Source: a virus. Taken from it: a stretch of 48,054 nucleotides of DNA. The translations under genes and the position numbers were made by a program. Position 1 is the first letter of the stretch; the number at the start of each line of letters is the position of its first letter. The DNA is taken from IMG/VR virus record IMGVR_UViG_3300037875_000125, positions 1 through 48,054 of that record. One strand, written 5' to 3'. The notes under the pieces were generated by a model. It did not search any database. It was not told the origin of the DNA and was given only the letters and a program-made list of their open reading frames with translations. Below, piece after piece: positions 7,911 through 16,823 of the stretch.

Positions 7911-8389
7911 TGCTAACAATTAAGAACCCTAAGACTTTCGACTGGGCAAACATGGCTTTGTCGGACTGCTGCGAAGGGAATGCAGCAGACTCCTACTTTA
8001 CTCTTAAGCTATTCAATCTGATTGAAGAGAAGATTAGAGAGCTAGGGGTGGATAAGCTTCTCACTAAGTTAATCATGCCCTCGTTGTCTGCCTTCTCCCA
8101 GATGGAGTATGAAGGGATGCAGGTTAGCGAGTCTAAGTTATTGGAAGTGGGCCGTCAGTTGCGAGTAGCCAATATTGATGAGGAGGACGAGTTATACAGT
8201 TTCGACCAAGTTAAAACTTCCGACAATTTTTCTTCAAATCTAGACTTGATCGAGATACTATATACAAGGGAAGGTTCTTTCGAGTTGTACCCTCCTGACC
8301 GCACGGGGAAAGGTTCCCCCTCGGTAGCTGCCCCAACTCTTAAGTTACTATTAGAATACATAGAAGAGGAGTTAAAAAAGCGTGGGTAA
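7910..8389 (+). CDS. DNA polymerase I-type subunit 2: end of exonuclease and thumb
   Basis: 159 residues. The N-terminus holds exonuclease motif III (CCEGNAADSYFTLKLF, about 23-38), followed by helices matching the start of the PolA polymerase domain (MPSLSAFSQMEYEGMQV, 62-78) and a thumb-like part ending in SPSVAAPTLKLLLEYIEEEL. Both edges align with its neighbours as if one protein had been cut: the upstream stop overlaps this ATG as TAATG, and the next GTG overlaps this stop by 8 bp. No good Shine-Dalgarno precedes the ATG, so translational coupling is inferred. Probably works only in complex with the other two subunits. Confidence 0.75.
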   Translation: MLTIKNPKTFDWANMALSDCCEGNAADSYFTLKLFNLIEEKIRELGVDKLLTKLIMPSLSAFSQMEYEGMQVSESKLLEVGRQLRVANIDEEDELYSFDQVKTSDNFSSNLDLIEILYTREGSFELYPPDRTGKGSPSVAAPTLKLLLEYIEEELKKRG

Positions 8390-9497
8390 GTGGGATTATA
8401 GAGAGGAAGGAAAGCGCATTAGCCAGTCTGTCCTCCAAGAGAAAACAACTGAAGAGCTAAGAATTTCGCAAAGCTTTATTAAGAGCTTACTGGGCTTGCG
8501 TAAGTCTCAGAAGTTAGAGAAGACCTATATCGTAGGTACTTCTAAAGCTATCAAGTATAATGAAACCTCTAAGGTGTTTGTAGATTATAGGTTTGATGGG
8601 ACTGCAACGGGAAGACTATCTTGTGCTGCTTATACTGCTAAGAAACCTATGGGGGTTTCATTCCATACGCTTCCACGGAATAAAGAAAATAATATCCGTA
8701 GCCTATTCATCGCTCCTAAGGATTACTACTTCCTAACGGCAGACTATGCAGCGATGGAGTTGAGGGTTCTATCCCACATTGCTAAAGATGGCAATATGCA
8801 AACAGCCTTCATCAACGGTGAAGACCTTCACACTTATACTGCAAGGATGCTGTTCAACAAGCCTGAGATTACTAAAGAGGAACGACAGATTGCAAAGGCC
8901 GTGTCTTTCTTAATTGCATATGGTGGGGGTCCCTTTAATCTGGCTGAAACCACGGGTATTAGTATGGGTAGAGCTAAGAAGATTATTTCTAACTATCAGA
9001 AGGTTTACCCAGCAATCTTTGAGTACATGAAGTTCGTGGAGAAGTTTATCAAGAGAAATCAGTATGCTTATACCATATTTGGAAGGCGTAGAAACCTCCC
9101 AGACATTGCTTCTAAGGATTACTCTGTAATAAACCGCGCAGCCCGTCAGGGGCTTAACTTCACCATCCAGTCCACCGCATCAGATATACTCTTGTGTGGT
9201 CTCCTAGGGACACACAGGAGGCTTATAAAGGAGTCTGTAAATGCTCGCCCAGTTGCTACTGTTCATGACAGTATAGAACTTATTTGTCACAAGGACCACA
9301 TCTCCAAGTGTTTGGAGATTGTTTACGATGAATTGGTAAACTATCCTTTTATTAAAGAACACTTTAATATCCATTTCGATGTTCCTCTTAAGATTGATGC
9401 TGAGGTAGGCTTTTCCTTTGGAGATGGTATCGAGGTAGACTTTAAAGAGGGTAAACCACAGAACCTTCAAGAGATTAAAGAGTATATGAATGCTTAA
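8382..9497 (+). CDS. DNA polymerase I-type subunit 3: palm and fingers (catalytic)
   Basis: 371 residues with all family A polymerase motifs: TATGRLS (75-80), LPRNKENNIRSLF (98-109), motif A DYAAMELRVLSH (D121), motif B RQIAKAVSFLIAY (168-180), QGLNFTIQSTASDIL (256-270) and motif C VHDSIEL (H295, D296). It synthesises phage DNA using exonuclease and thumb parts encoded by the two genes upstream. The start is GTG at 8382 with GAGGAG about 14 bp upstream; this frame is closed by a TAA at 8373, so no longer start exists. The C-terminus (about 350-371) is charged and probably flexible. Confidence 0.88.
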   Translation: MGKWDYREEGKRISQSVLQEKTTEELRISQSFIKSLLGLRKSQKLEKTYIVGTSKAIKYNETSKVFVDYRFDGTATGRLSCAAYTAKKPMGVSFHTLPRNKENNIRSLFIAPKDYYFLTADYAAMELRVLSHIAKDGNMQTAFINGEDLHTYTARMLFNKPEITKEERQIAKAVSFLIAYGGGPFNLAETTGISMGRAKKIISNYQKVYPAIFEYMKFVEKFIKRNQYAYTIFGRRRNLPDIASKDYSVINRAARQGLNFTIQSTASDILLCGLLGTHRRLIKESVNARPVATVHDSIELICHKDHISKCLEIVYDELVNYPFIKEHFNIHFDVPLKIDAEVGFSFGDGIEVDFKEGKPQNLQEIKEYMNA

Positions 9498-9519
9498 AAA
9501 TTATGACTGACAACGAATT

Positions 9520-11211
9520 ATGAAAAAACACTCCCAGAGAAACAACCCTAAACTACTAGGGCTCCTAATACGCCTTAGAAGCTATCTAAAAGAGGCAAGA
9601 AGTAAACGAGAGTATATACTGAACCGCTTTAAAAACTTTATACAAAAGCGTTCTAAGCCCCGTAAAAAACCAACCCCTTCAGGTGAGTTCACCTTGGAGA
9701 TTAGTGTAAATAAAGAATCTACTCAAATAAAGTCCCGCGATTTTTTCCAATCAGAAAAAGGCGTATCAGTAGCCACCTTTAAGAATCTCCAATTAATTCG
9801 CACAGAGTCCTTTAATAAGGTTCATTTATTTATTATAAATGCCTTTGAAGATGTTGGAGTAATCTCTGACATAAAGATTGTTGTTTCAAACAATGGGAAA
9901 ATTATTAAAACCCATAACAACGGAACGCTGTTTCCAGGCCAAGCTTGGATAATGGATATTAATCCAGAAGCAAAATATTTCTATAACAATCTCAGTAAGT
10001 ATCTGGTGCCTAGTGGGCCTTCTCCCGAGGAAACTTCCAAGTTTATTAAAAGCTGGATAAGCAAACCAATAGAAAAGAGGATAAACTTCCGCAAGATTAA
10101 ATCAGGGCCAGTTTATATCTATGGACCCTCTGATGCGAATTTCCCTGGAGGAGAAGGTATTTATCCAAATCTTTATTGGGCACACTCTCAAGATGGAGTA
10201 TCAGCGGCTGCGGATATCCTTTTAGGCTGGGCAAATAGAATGATGATTTTTAAGATCAGCCCTAAAGTAACTAATTTTATAACCCCTTGGACATCTGGAG
10301 ACCTGTTTAAAGGGCATGATAGTAGCAGAGCTATAGAAACAGAAGGCTTTACTAAAGTAAAAAAAGATAGCCCTAAAAATCAGCCCAGAATTGATGGCTC
10401 TTACAAAATGTTGGATCACCAGCATTTAGGCAGGATCAGCCATCCTGCATACTTCTTAGCTAAACAAGGATATAAATTTGCTGAGATAATTTTGGAATTT
10501 ATTGCTAATGATGTTAGCTTGCGTTGGACTACAGCAAACACTAAAGGAGGATCTCCTAATTATGCTTGGTGGACTTGCTATAATTTACTTGAATCTTATC
10601 CAAAAAAGAAGGGATGTGAAATTACAGGTAGGGCCTATGGACAAGCTATGATGGCATTAGCATATGCTATTGACATTTTACCTAAAAAAAGAAGTGAGCA
10701 ATATTATAAGAATCTCAGTCTTATGGTCGATACTGCTCACTCTGTATTTGATTATGATAATAAAGCTCTACTAAAACTTAAACATATAGATCCAGTATTC
10801 AATACAGAATCTTACGAATGGGAGAAGAAGTTTCGAACTCTTGAACACAGTATACCTATAGGTCAACACCCTGATATCCAACCCCAATTTGAAGAAGGTA
10901 TACTATTTTGGGGATTAGAGCTTACTAAATTAGTTTTTAATAGAAGGGCTTTAGTAGAATCTTCAGAAGCAAGCATAGAAAAAATGCAACAGGATATTCA
11001 AGATTCATTTATGACCCATAATGCCACTTTGCGGGTAATGCCTAATAGTAAGTTCTTTCAGAGTAGTAAGTCTCCTTCTACTTGGTCTGGGTTAGTAATA
11101 GGAAGCTTGGCAGTAGAAGGCGTGATTTATAATACTTTAAAACAATATCCTTTCTCCAACCCGTTTACTTCTTATCGCTATAATGTTAGTGAGATAAAGT
11201 ATATGCTATGA
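9520..11211 (+). CDS. Unrecognised 563-residue protein in the replication module
   Basis: No family recognised. The first 60 residues are very basic (many Lys/Arg) without a signal peptide. Residues about 70-160 look beta-rich. The rest is helical, with aromatic/glycine segments such as GPSDANFPGGEGIYPNLYWA (208-227), DHQHLGRISHPAYFLAKQGY, NYAWWTCYNLLES and GRAYGQAMMALAYAIDILP. Repeated helix pairs with conserved His, Trp and Gly recall (alpha/alpha) toroid enzymes acting on sugars, but this is a weak impression. The ATG overlaps the TGA of a 6-codon ORF at 9503-9523. It sits oddly between polymerase and thyX, overlaps thyX by 4 bp (ATGA), and looks more AT-rich than its neighbours, suggesting an acquired cargo gene. 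Confidence 0.7.
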   Translation: MKKHSQRNNPKLLGLLIRLRSYLKEARSKREYILNRFKNFIQKRSKPRKKPTPSGEFTLEISVNKESTQIKSRDFFQSEKGVSVATFKNLQLIRTESFNKVHLFIINAFEDVGVISDIKIVVSNNGKIIKTHNNGTLFPGQAWIMDINPEAKYFYNNLSKYLVPSGPSPEETSKFIKSWISKPIEKRINFRKIKSGPVYIYGPSDANFPGGEGIYPNLYWAHSQDGVSAAADILLGWANRMMIFKISPKVTNFITPWTSGDLFKGHDSSRAIETEGFTKVKKDSPKNQPRIDGSYKMLDHQHLGRISHPAYFLAKQGYKFAEIILEFIANDVSLRWTTANTKGGSPNYAWWTCYNLLESYPKKKGCEITGRAYGQAMMALAYAIDILPKKRSEQYYKNLSLMVDTAHSVFDYDNKALLKLKHIDPVFNTESYEWEKKFRTLEHSIPIGQHPDIQPQFEEGILFWGLELTKLVFNRRALVESSEASIEKMQQDIQDSFMTHNATLRVMPNSKFFQSSKSPSTWSGLVIGSLAVEGVIYNTLKQYPFSNPFTSYRYNVSEIKYML

Positions 11212-11876
11212 AAATTAAATGTTTAGATCACGGCTCCGTCGAATTGATGAACGCTACCGTCGATGGGGATTTGTTGGTAGTAAACGCAGCACGATGCTCC
11301 TTTGATAAAGAACAGGAGGCTTTTGATGAATGTAAGGATAACCAACTTATTAAATACTTGGCGAAGCATGACCATGTTCTCCCGTTTCGCCACCCTGTAT
11401 GCACTTTACGCATTCTTGCTCCTATTTTTGTATTGCGCCAGCTTGGCAAACATCAAGTAGGTTTTTCTTGGAGCGAGATTTCTAGGAGGTATATAACAAC
11501 CTCCCCGCAGTTCCATAGCCCAGAGGAGTGGAGAAAGAGTGCGGATAATGTTAAACAAGGTAGTTCAGAAGAGATATTGGACCCAGACATTTATGCTAAA
11601 GATGACTATGATACAACCTGCAACCTCGCCCATACTACTTATGAGGAATTGTTAGATGCTGGGGTTTGTCCTGAGCAAGCTCGCATGGTTCTACCTCAGT
11701 CTATGTTTACTACTACTGTTACCACAGGGTCGTTGCTGGGGTGGTTCCATATGTATAGACTCCGAACAGAGGGACATACGCAGAAAGAAACTCAAGAATA
11801 TGCCAAAGCAATCGGAGAAGTGATGGTTGACCTCTTTCCTATTAGCTGGGAAGCTTTATGCGAACACTCCTTATAA
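11208..11876 (+). CDS. thyX: Flavin-dependent thymidylate synthase ThyX
   Basis: 222 residues. It converts dUMP to dTMP using methylenetetrahydrofolate, FAD and NADPH. The ThyX signature region is RQLGKHQVGFSWSEISRRY (77-95), a variant of RHRxxSxNExSxRY in which the SEISRRY part is clear. The C-terminal QARMVLPQSMFTTTVTT (about 157-173) corresponds to the conserved QAR-x-LP substrate-binding segment. It begins in an ATGA overlap with the upstream gene and overlaps the gp47-like gene by 19 bp, so it is co-translated within the replication block. Confidence 0.93.
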   Translation: MKIKCLDHGSVELMNATVDGDLLVVNAARCSFDKEQEAFDECKDNQLIKYLAKHDHVLPFRHPVCTLRILAPIFVLRQLGKHQVGFSWSEISRRYITTSPQFHSPEEWRKSADNVKQGSSEEILDPDIYAKDDYDTTCNLAHTTYEELLDAGVCPEQARMVLPQSMFTTTVTTGSLLGWFHMYRLRTEGHTQKETQEYAKAIGEVMVDLFPISWEALCEHSL

Positions 11877-12901
11877 CAGATCTTCATTTAAATTCTAAAG
11901 TTCCTGGGCTTCTAAATTCTCAAGTACAGGCTATATTAAAAATTTATCACGACGAATCTCCTGACGAGGTTATTATAATGGGGGATGTGTTTATGTATCG
12001 CAAACCTTCCCCGAGTTCTCTCTTAGGGTTTAAAGAGATTATGAATGGTATGGATAGCTGCGATGTAGTTGTTCTCCGAGGTAATCATGACAGTGAAACT
12101 AAAGCTGACGATGGTGTTACTGCTCTGAGTTTATATCAAAAGCCTAGAGTAAAAATTATTACACAAACACATACAGATACAGAAAAGGGGCGGGTATACA
12201 TCCCGCATTATGAAAATGAAAAAACTATTATCAATGCTTTGGAAATGGTTCCTAAGGATTTTACGGTATTCGGCCACTTTGGTTACTCTGGTTGCCTTAA
12301 TTCCGCTGGGGACGCTGACTTTGGCATCTCTCTTTCTAACTTCACTACTCCTACTTTCTTGGGGCACATTCATGGTTTTCGTGAGGGACAAGGAGGACTT
12401 CGAAAGCCTCACCCAAGAGTAGTTTGTTTAGGCACTCCTTATACTACCAATTATGGGGAGGCATTCAAGGATAACTTCTACGCTATTCTGGATGATGGGG
12501 GTCCGAGAACAACTAAGAATACAGGGTGGTTTGACCACAAAGGCAACACCTATATTACTGAGTATAAACAACCCACCTCTGGTCCTCGTCACCTGATCTA
12601 CCCAGCGAGTGAGATAGAGAGCAACTTAGAGATTATTAATGACCCCAATTACTTTACCTTTCTTAGAGTAATGGTTGGCGCAGATCATTATCCAATCCCT
12701 CATGACAAGATCAAGGTATCTTACTTAGATGTTAAATATGTCCCTATCTTTAACGAGGAAGATGTGTCTAATTATACTCCCGAAAGGGGTCTTTTCTCTA
12801 TTAATGAGGTAATCATTAATGATTATGTTAAAGCCGCTAACTCTGTGTTGCCTACGGAAACTTTAATGGAAGGCTATAGGTTACTCAAAGATGAAGATTA
12901 G
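11858..12901 (+). CDS. Recombination nuclease subunit, gp47/SbcD-like
   Basis: 347 residues, calcineurin-like metallophosphoesterase. Motifs: TDLHL (7-11), MGDVF (41-45), RGNHDS (74-79), FGH (138-140) and GHIHG (169-173). The usual Asp after GDxF is replaced (GDVFMYRKP). It is the nuclease partner of the SMC-like ATPase encoded next and would process double-strand ends for recombination-dependent replication. The ATG at 11858 lies inside the end of thyX, and the stop overlaps the gp46-like start by 11 bp, typical of coupled 47/46 pairs. Confidence 0.9.
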   Translation: MRTLLITDLHLNSKVPGLLNSQVQAILKIYHDESPDEVIIMGDVFMYRKPSPSSLLGFKEIMNGMDSCDVVVLRGNHDSETKADDGVTALSLYQKPRVKIITQTHTDTEKGRVYIPHYENEKTIINALEMVPKDFTVFGHFGYSGCLNSAGDADFGISLSNFTTPTFLGHIHGFREGQGGLRKPHPRVVCLGTPYTTNYGEAFKDNFYAILDDGGPRTTKNTGWFDHKGNTYITEYKQPTSGPRHLIYPASEIESNLEIINDPNYFTFLRVMVGADHYPIPHDKIKVSYLDVKYVPIFNEEDVSNYTPERGLFSINEVIINDYVKAANSVLPTETLMEGYRLLKDED

Positions 12902-14480
12902 TAAAATAAAAATAAAAAATTTTTATTCATTCAAAGAAGCCTCCCTCGATTTTTCAGACTATAGAGGTCTTACATTAATTAAGGGAAAAAATAAAGATAC
13001 AGGGGGTTCCAATGGTTCTGGGAAGAGTGCGCTGGTTGAGGCTTTGTTCTTCGCCCTTACAGGCAAGACTATTAGAAAGAGTACAGAGGATAGCTTGGTC
13101 AATAACCAAGCCAAGAAGAAATGTGAAATAACCCTAAATCTTACTCATAATAATGAGGAAGTGGTGATTACCCGCCAGAAGAAGCCCACTAAGTTAAGTT
13201 TTTTAGTAGGAGAGGAGGATAGAACTCAAGATACAGTTGCTACTACGCAAGCGGCAATTGATTCCTTCCTTAATATTAATCATAAGGTTCTTCTAGCTTC
13301 TATGTTCTTCGGCCAGTCTAATGAGGTTAATTTCCTAGACTGCTCGGCTGATGATAAGAGAACGATCATTAGAAATTTTCTGAATTTGGATGATATATTT
13401 GATATGCGAGATAAGATTAGAACTGTTAAGTCTACATTTTATCAAGGTATTAAAGAAAAAGCTGCGGTAATCTTAGAGCATCAAAAGACTATTGTTACTT
13501 TAGATAATAAGATTGGGGAAGTAGAGAAAGGAAAGAAGGCATTCTCAACTTACGATGAGTATACCCTAAGCCTGTCGCTGGAGGATATCCTAGACGGGGA
13601 GAAGGAGGAGAGAGACTTAAACTTTAAGCTCTCTGCTAATCGTAAGGAGATTGATGCGTTAGAGGACAGGCTGGATGATGTGAAAAGGCATCTCCAGCAC
13701 CCTAACTCTGTGAGGGTATGTCCTCATTGTAGTGCAAAGTCTGAGAAGAAACACGATGTAGATTCTCTTAAAATAGAGCAGAGGATGATCGAGCGGAATG
13801 TAAAAGAGTATAAGAGGTCCAACCAAATGCTAGAACTTTCCCGCAGGACTCCACCTATCACTTCTAAAGAATTCGTGAATGTTTTAGAGTATAAAGATCT
13901 GTGTAGAGATGAGACTAACTACGGTGATATGAAAAAAGAACTCCTCACCTCTATAGCAGAAGCAGAAAAGATAAAGAATTCAAACAAGACTTGGTATGAG
14001 GTGATGAGGTTCTGGGAGAAGGCTTTCTCAGAGCAGGGAGTTATTAAATATATTATTTCTAACATCTTAGACTGTTTTAACGAACGGTGTAATTATTACC
14101 TCTCATACTTAACAAACTCTAAATATTTTGTAGAATTTGATCAAGAATTGAATGAAAAAATTGAGACAGACGGAAGACTTGTTCAGTATATATCCTTGTC
14201 TGGAGGGGAAAAACGGAAGATCAATCTTGCTATAATGCTTGGCTTGAAAGATCTTTTGCTTCTTACAGATAAGTCTCATGTAGATTTATTGTTCTTTGAC
14301 GAGGTAGCAGAGAACATTGACGAAGAAGGGGTCTTTGGACTTCACCAACTATTTCAAGAAATTAAGAAAAACAAAACTATTTTTGTTATCACTCATAATA
14401 AGTATTTGAAGACTCTACTGGATTCTTCTCCTAGACTCTCTATTATAAAAAACAAAGGACTATCAACGATAAAGGCTTAA
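12891..14480 (+). CDS. Recombination ATPase subunit, gp46/SbcC-like
   Basis: 529 residues, Rad50/SbcC-type ATPase. Walker A GGSNGSGKSAL lies near 38-48, then a coiled-coil arm with a zinc hook VCPHCSAKS (about 279-287), a second coiled coil, the ABC signature LSGGEKRKINLAIML (436-450) and Walker B LLFFDE (466-471), followed by the switch-like VITHN. It is short for SbcC but normal for T4 gp46. It partners with the upstream nuclease. The gene ends 1 bp before the ribonucleotide reductase start. Confidence 0.92.
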   Translation: MKISKIKIKNFYSFKEASLDFSDYRGLTLIKGKNKDTGGSNGSGKSALVEALFFALTGKTIRKSTEDSLVNNQAKKKCEITLNLTHNNEEVVITRQKKPTKLSFLVGEEDRTQDTVATTQAAIDSFLNINHKVLLASMFFGQSNEVNFLDCSADDKRTIIRNFLNLDDIFDMRDKIRTVKSTFYQGIKEKAAVILEHQKTIVTLDNKIGEVEKGKKAFSTYDEYTLSLSLEDILDGEKEERDLNFKLSANRKEIDALEDRLDDVKRHLQHPNSVRVCPHCSAKSEKKHDVDSLKIEQRMIERNVKEYKRSNQMLELSRRTPPITSKEFVNVLEYKDLCRDETNYGDMKKELLTSIAEAEKIKNSNKTWYEVMRFWEKAFSEQGVIKYIISNILDCFNERCNYYLSYLTNSKYFVEFDQELNEKIETDGRLVQYISLSGGEKRKINLAIMLGLKDLLLLTDKSHVDLLFFDEVAENIDEEGVFGLHQLFQEIKKNKTIFVITHNKYLKTLLDSSPRLSIIKNKGLSTIKA

Positions 14481-14481
14481 C

Positions 14482-16386
14482 ATGGCAATGACTACACTCA
14501 ATACTTTAGGGCAGGAAATTTTTGAAACTCGCTATGCCTACCCTGGCGAGACAAAGTGGAGCGAACGGGCGAAAGTGCTTGCTAAAACCGTAGCTTCTGC
14601 TGAACGAGATGAAGATAAAGAAAAGGTGGAGAAATCTTTTTACGAGACGGTTGGATCCGGTGATTTTATTCCTGGAGGTCGCATTATCTTTGGTGCTGGT
14701 AGAAATCGTGGGCATCATAATCTTCTTAATTGTTATGTTATTGTCCCTGAAGATAATGTAGACTCTATTGGTAAGACTATACAGGATATGTATAAAATCT
14801 CCTGTGCTGGTGGGGGTGTAGGTTTTAATGTCTCTAAGATTCGTCCTAAGGGAGATCACATTGGTAGTGTAACACATTCCGCTCCTGGAGCAGTCTCTGT
14901 ATTGCAAATGATTAATGAGGTAGGTGAACATGTACGAGCGGGAAAGAACAGGCGCACGGCTCTTATGGGCATTCTTAATGTCACTCATCCTGATTTGCTT
15001 GAGTTCCTTAGTGTCAAGCTTGACCAGGGGCAGTTAAATAACTTTAACATCTCTGTTGCTATTACAGATCGTTTTCTAGAAGCAGTTGAGCTTGGAGAAC
15101 CTTGGCATTTTACTTTCAATAACAAAGAGTATCACTCCTATGAGATTAGTAGATTCTCCCAAGAAAAAGTTGGGGAGATTATTAGTGTTTTAGGGGTAGA
15201 TGAAGAAGATGTTCTTGCTAGAGCCGAGAATTTTCATAAGGAAAGATGGGATGATACTTTTGAAATAGTTCGACAAAAGGATATGAAAGCTAGAGAGTTG
15301 TGGGATATTATCTGGAAGAACTCTGTAGAGTCTGGTGATCCCGGCATATATAATATTGATCTGGCGAACAAGTATACTAATGTTTCTTACTTTGAAAAAT
15401 TGGATTCAACAAATCCTTGTGGCGAGATATCTTTACCCTCATACGGAAACTGTTGCTTAGGTAATGTTAATCTTAGTAATATGGTACTTGATAATGGTAG
15501 GGGTGTCGATTGGAAACGCTTGGCAAGGACTGTCCGTATTGGAGTTAGGTTCCTAGATAATGTTCTTACTATTAATAGCTTCCCTACCGACGAGTGCAAG
15601 ACTGTAGCAGATCGTTCTAGGCGTATTGGCCTTGGAGTAACGGGGCTGCATTATATGTTAATCAAGTTAGGACTTCCTTATGGCAATGAAAAGTGTTTAG
15701 AGTTTCTAGAAAGACTATTTGCTACTATCCGTGATGAGTCTTATAAACAGTCTGTTTATTTGGCTAGAGATAAGACTCCTTTTGCGGAGTTTGATTCTAA
15801 GAGATACTTGAATGAAGAATATGCGAAGACGCTCCCCGCACGAATTAGAATGCTTATCAAAAGACACGGTATCCGAAATGCTGTTATGCTCACTATTCCC
15901 CCTTGTGGTACTATCAGTATGCTTCACGGGGTTTCTTCAGGTATTGAGCCTATTTTTGCTGCTATGTATAATCGCCGCTGGCGTAGTAATAATATTTGGA
16001 AAGAGCAGCTAGTAGTAGACCCTTTATTTCAGCAATACTATGACGAAAAGAAAAACTTAAAGCCGTTTGTAGGAGCTTATGATGTGGCCCCAGAAGATCA
16101 TATTAAGGTACAGGCTACGATTCAGAAATATATTGACTCCTGTATATCAAAAACAATTAATCTTCCAGCCACCGCAACCCCTGAAGAGTTTTCTCAGGCA
16201 GCTTTGGATTATGCTCCGTACCTTAAAGGTCTTACAGTTTATAGAGCGGGTGCTAAGGAGGGGGAACCCTTAGCTGCTATCCCCTTTACCGAAGAAAATA
16301 TTCAGAAGTATATGAAAAAGGAACACGAAGTAAAAGTAGAAACGGGTGAGGCGTGTTCCTTGGTTGGGGGAGAGTGTGGAGCATGA
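14482..16386 (+). CDS. Ribonucleotide reductase, adenosylcobalamin-dependent class II (NrdJ-like)
   Basis: 634 residues. It reduces ribonucleotides to deoxyribonucleotides. Hallmarks: GGRIIFGAGR (57-66), LLNCYV with C84, CAGGGVGFNVSKIRP, the active-site NPCGEISLPSYGNCCLGN (311-328, C313), the RRIGLGVTG segment and VMLTIPPCGTISMLHG (about 472-487, nucleotide/B12-binding region). C625 and C632 near the C-terminus (CSLVGGEC) would be the shuttle pair. No R2 subunit gene is adjacent, consistent with class II, which needs coenzyme B12. It overlaps the next gene as ATGA. Confidence 0.9.
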   Translation: MAMTTLNTLGQEIFETRYAYPGETKWSERAKVLAKTVASAERDEDKEKVEKSFYETVGSGDFIPGGRIIFGAGRNRGHHNLLNCYVIVPEDNVDSIGKTIQDMYKISCAGGGVGFNVSKIRPKGDHIGSVTHSAPGAVSVLQMINEVGEHVRAGKNRRTALMGILNVTHPDLLEFLSVKLDQGQLNNFNISVAITDRFLEAVELGEPWHFTFNNKEYHSYEISRFSQEKVGEIISVLGVDEEDVLARAENFHKERWDDTFEIVRQKDMKARELWDIIWKNSVESGDPGIYNIDLANKYTNVSYFEKLDSTNPCGEISLPSYGNCCLGNVNLSNMVLDNGRGVDWKRLARTVRIGVRFLDNVLTINSFPTDECKTVADRSRRIGLGVTGLHYMLIKLGLPYGNEKCLEFLERLFATIRDESYKQSVYLARDKTPFAEFDSKRYLNEEYAKTLPARIRMLIKRHGIRNAVMLTIPPCGTISMLHGVSSGIEPIFAAMYNRRWRSNNIWKEQLVVDPLFQQYYDEKKNLKPFVGAYDVAPEDHIKVQATIQKYIDSCISKTINLPATATPEEFSQAALDYAPYLKGLTVYRAGAKEGEPLAAIPFTEENIQKYMKKEHEVKVETGEACSLVGGECGA

Positions 16387-16811
16387 AAATATATGAGTAT
16401 GCATGTACCACTTGCAAAGTGTCATGGGAAAAAGAGTATAAGTTTGGGAGCCCAGCAAAAAAAACTAAATGTCCTCACTGTGGGGATAGGTGTGGACAAA
16501 ATTGGTTAAATAGAGAAGCTCCTCCTGTTCACTTTAAAGGAGCAGGATGGACTGAGACTACAGGATATAATAAGCAGGGGGGTTCTGACGAAATTAATAA
16601 AAAGCTCCAAGACAAATGCTCAGAGCGTATGGGGTCTGGATGGCAGCACTATGCTAAGTATGAGCCCTCAAAAGGGTATATTAAAGCTGCCAAAGCGAGA
16701 CGATTAAGTGATAACGAGGTTAAAAGAGGTTTAGATGCTTCCAAGAAATTGAGCAGCCAAGTCTATGATAAGGCAGGAATGGATCCAAGTAAAAAAATTA
16801 AACCACAGTAG
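16383..16811 (+). CDS. FmdB-like zinc ribbon protein
   Basis: 142 residues. The N-terminus MKIYEYACTTCKVSWEKEY with C8-x2-C11 and C30-x2-C33 (CPHC) is the FmdB/CxxC_CxxC_SSSS-type zinc ribbon. The rest is a lysine-rich helical tail without a known domain. The start at 16383 was chosen because it overlaps the RNR stop (ATGA) and gives the canonical zinc-ribbon N-terminus; an in-frame start at 16353 would add ten unrelated residues. It may bind nucleic acid or a partner of the adjacent replication proteins (inference). Confidence 0.8.
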   Translation: MKIYEYACTTCKVSWEKEYKFGSPAKKTKCPHCGDRCGQNWLNREAPPVHFKGAGWTETTGYNKQGGSDEINKKLQDKCSERMGSGWQHYAKYEPSKGYIKAAKARRLSDNEVKRGLDASKKLSSQVYDKAGMDPSKKIKPQ

Positions 16812-16823
16812 CTGAGGAGCCAC

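Noticed and set aside
8374-8380. A_AAA_AAG slippery heptamer at the end of polymerase subunit 2, suggesting -1 frameshifting
   Set aside because: The downstream polymerase frame is +1 relative to the upstream frame, so a -1 slip would not enter it. A GTG start with overlap is the simpler explanation.
7880-8400. Group I intron or homing-endonuclease insertion splitting the polymerase
   Set aside because: Coding sequence is contiguous across both junctions with overlaps; there is no inserted DNA.
9503-9523. Six-codon ORF overlapping the start of the 563-residue gene as ATGA
   Set aside because: No ribosome site precedes it; short overlaps of this type are expected by chance. Noted in the gene entry only.
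14506-14988. 160-codon antisense ORF opposite the ribonucleotide reductase gene
   Set aside because: No start signal or domain; it is a shadow of the strongly supported RNR coding strand.
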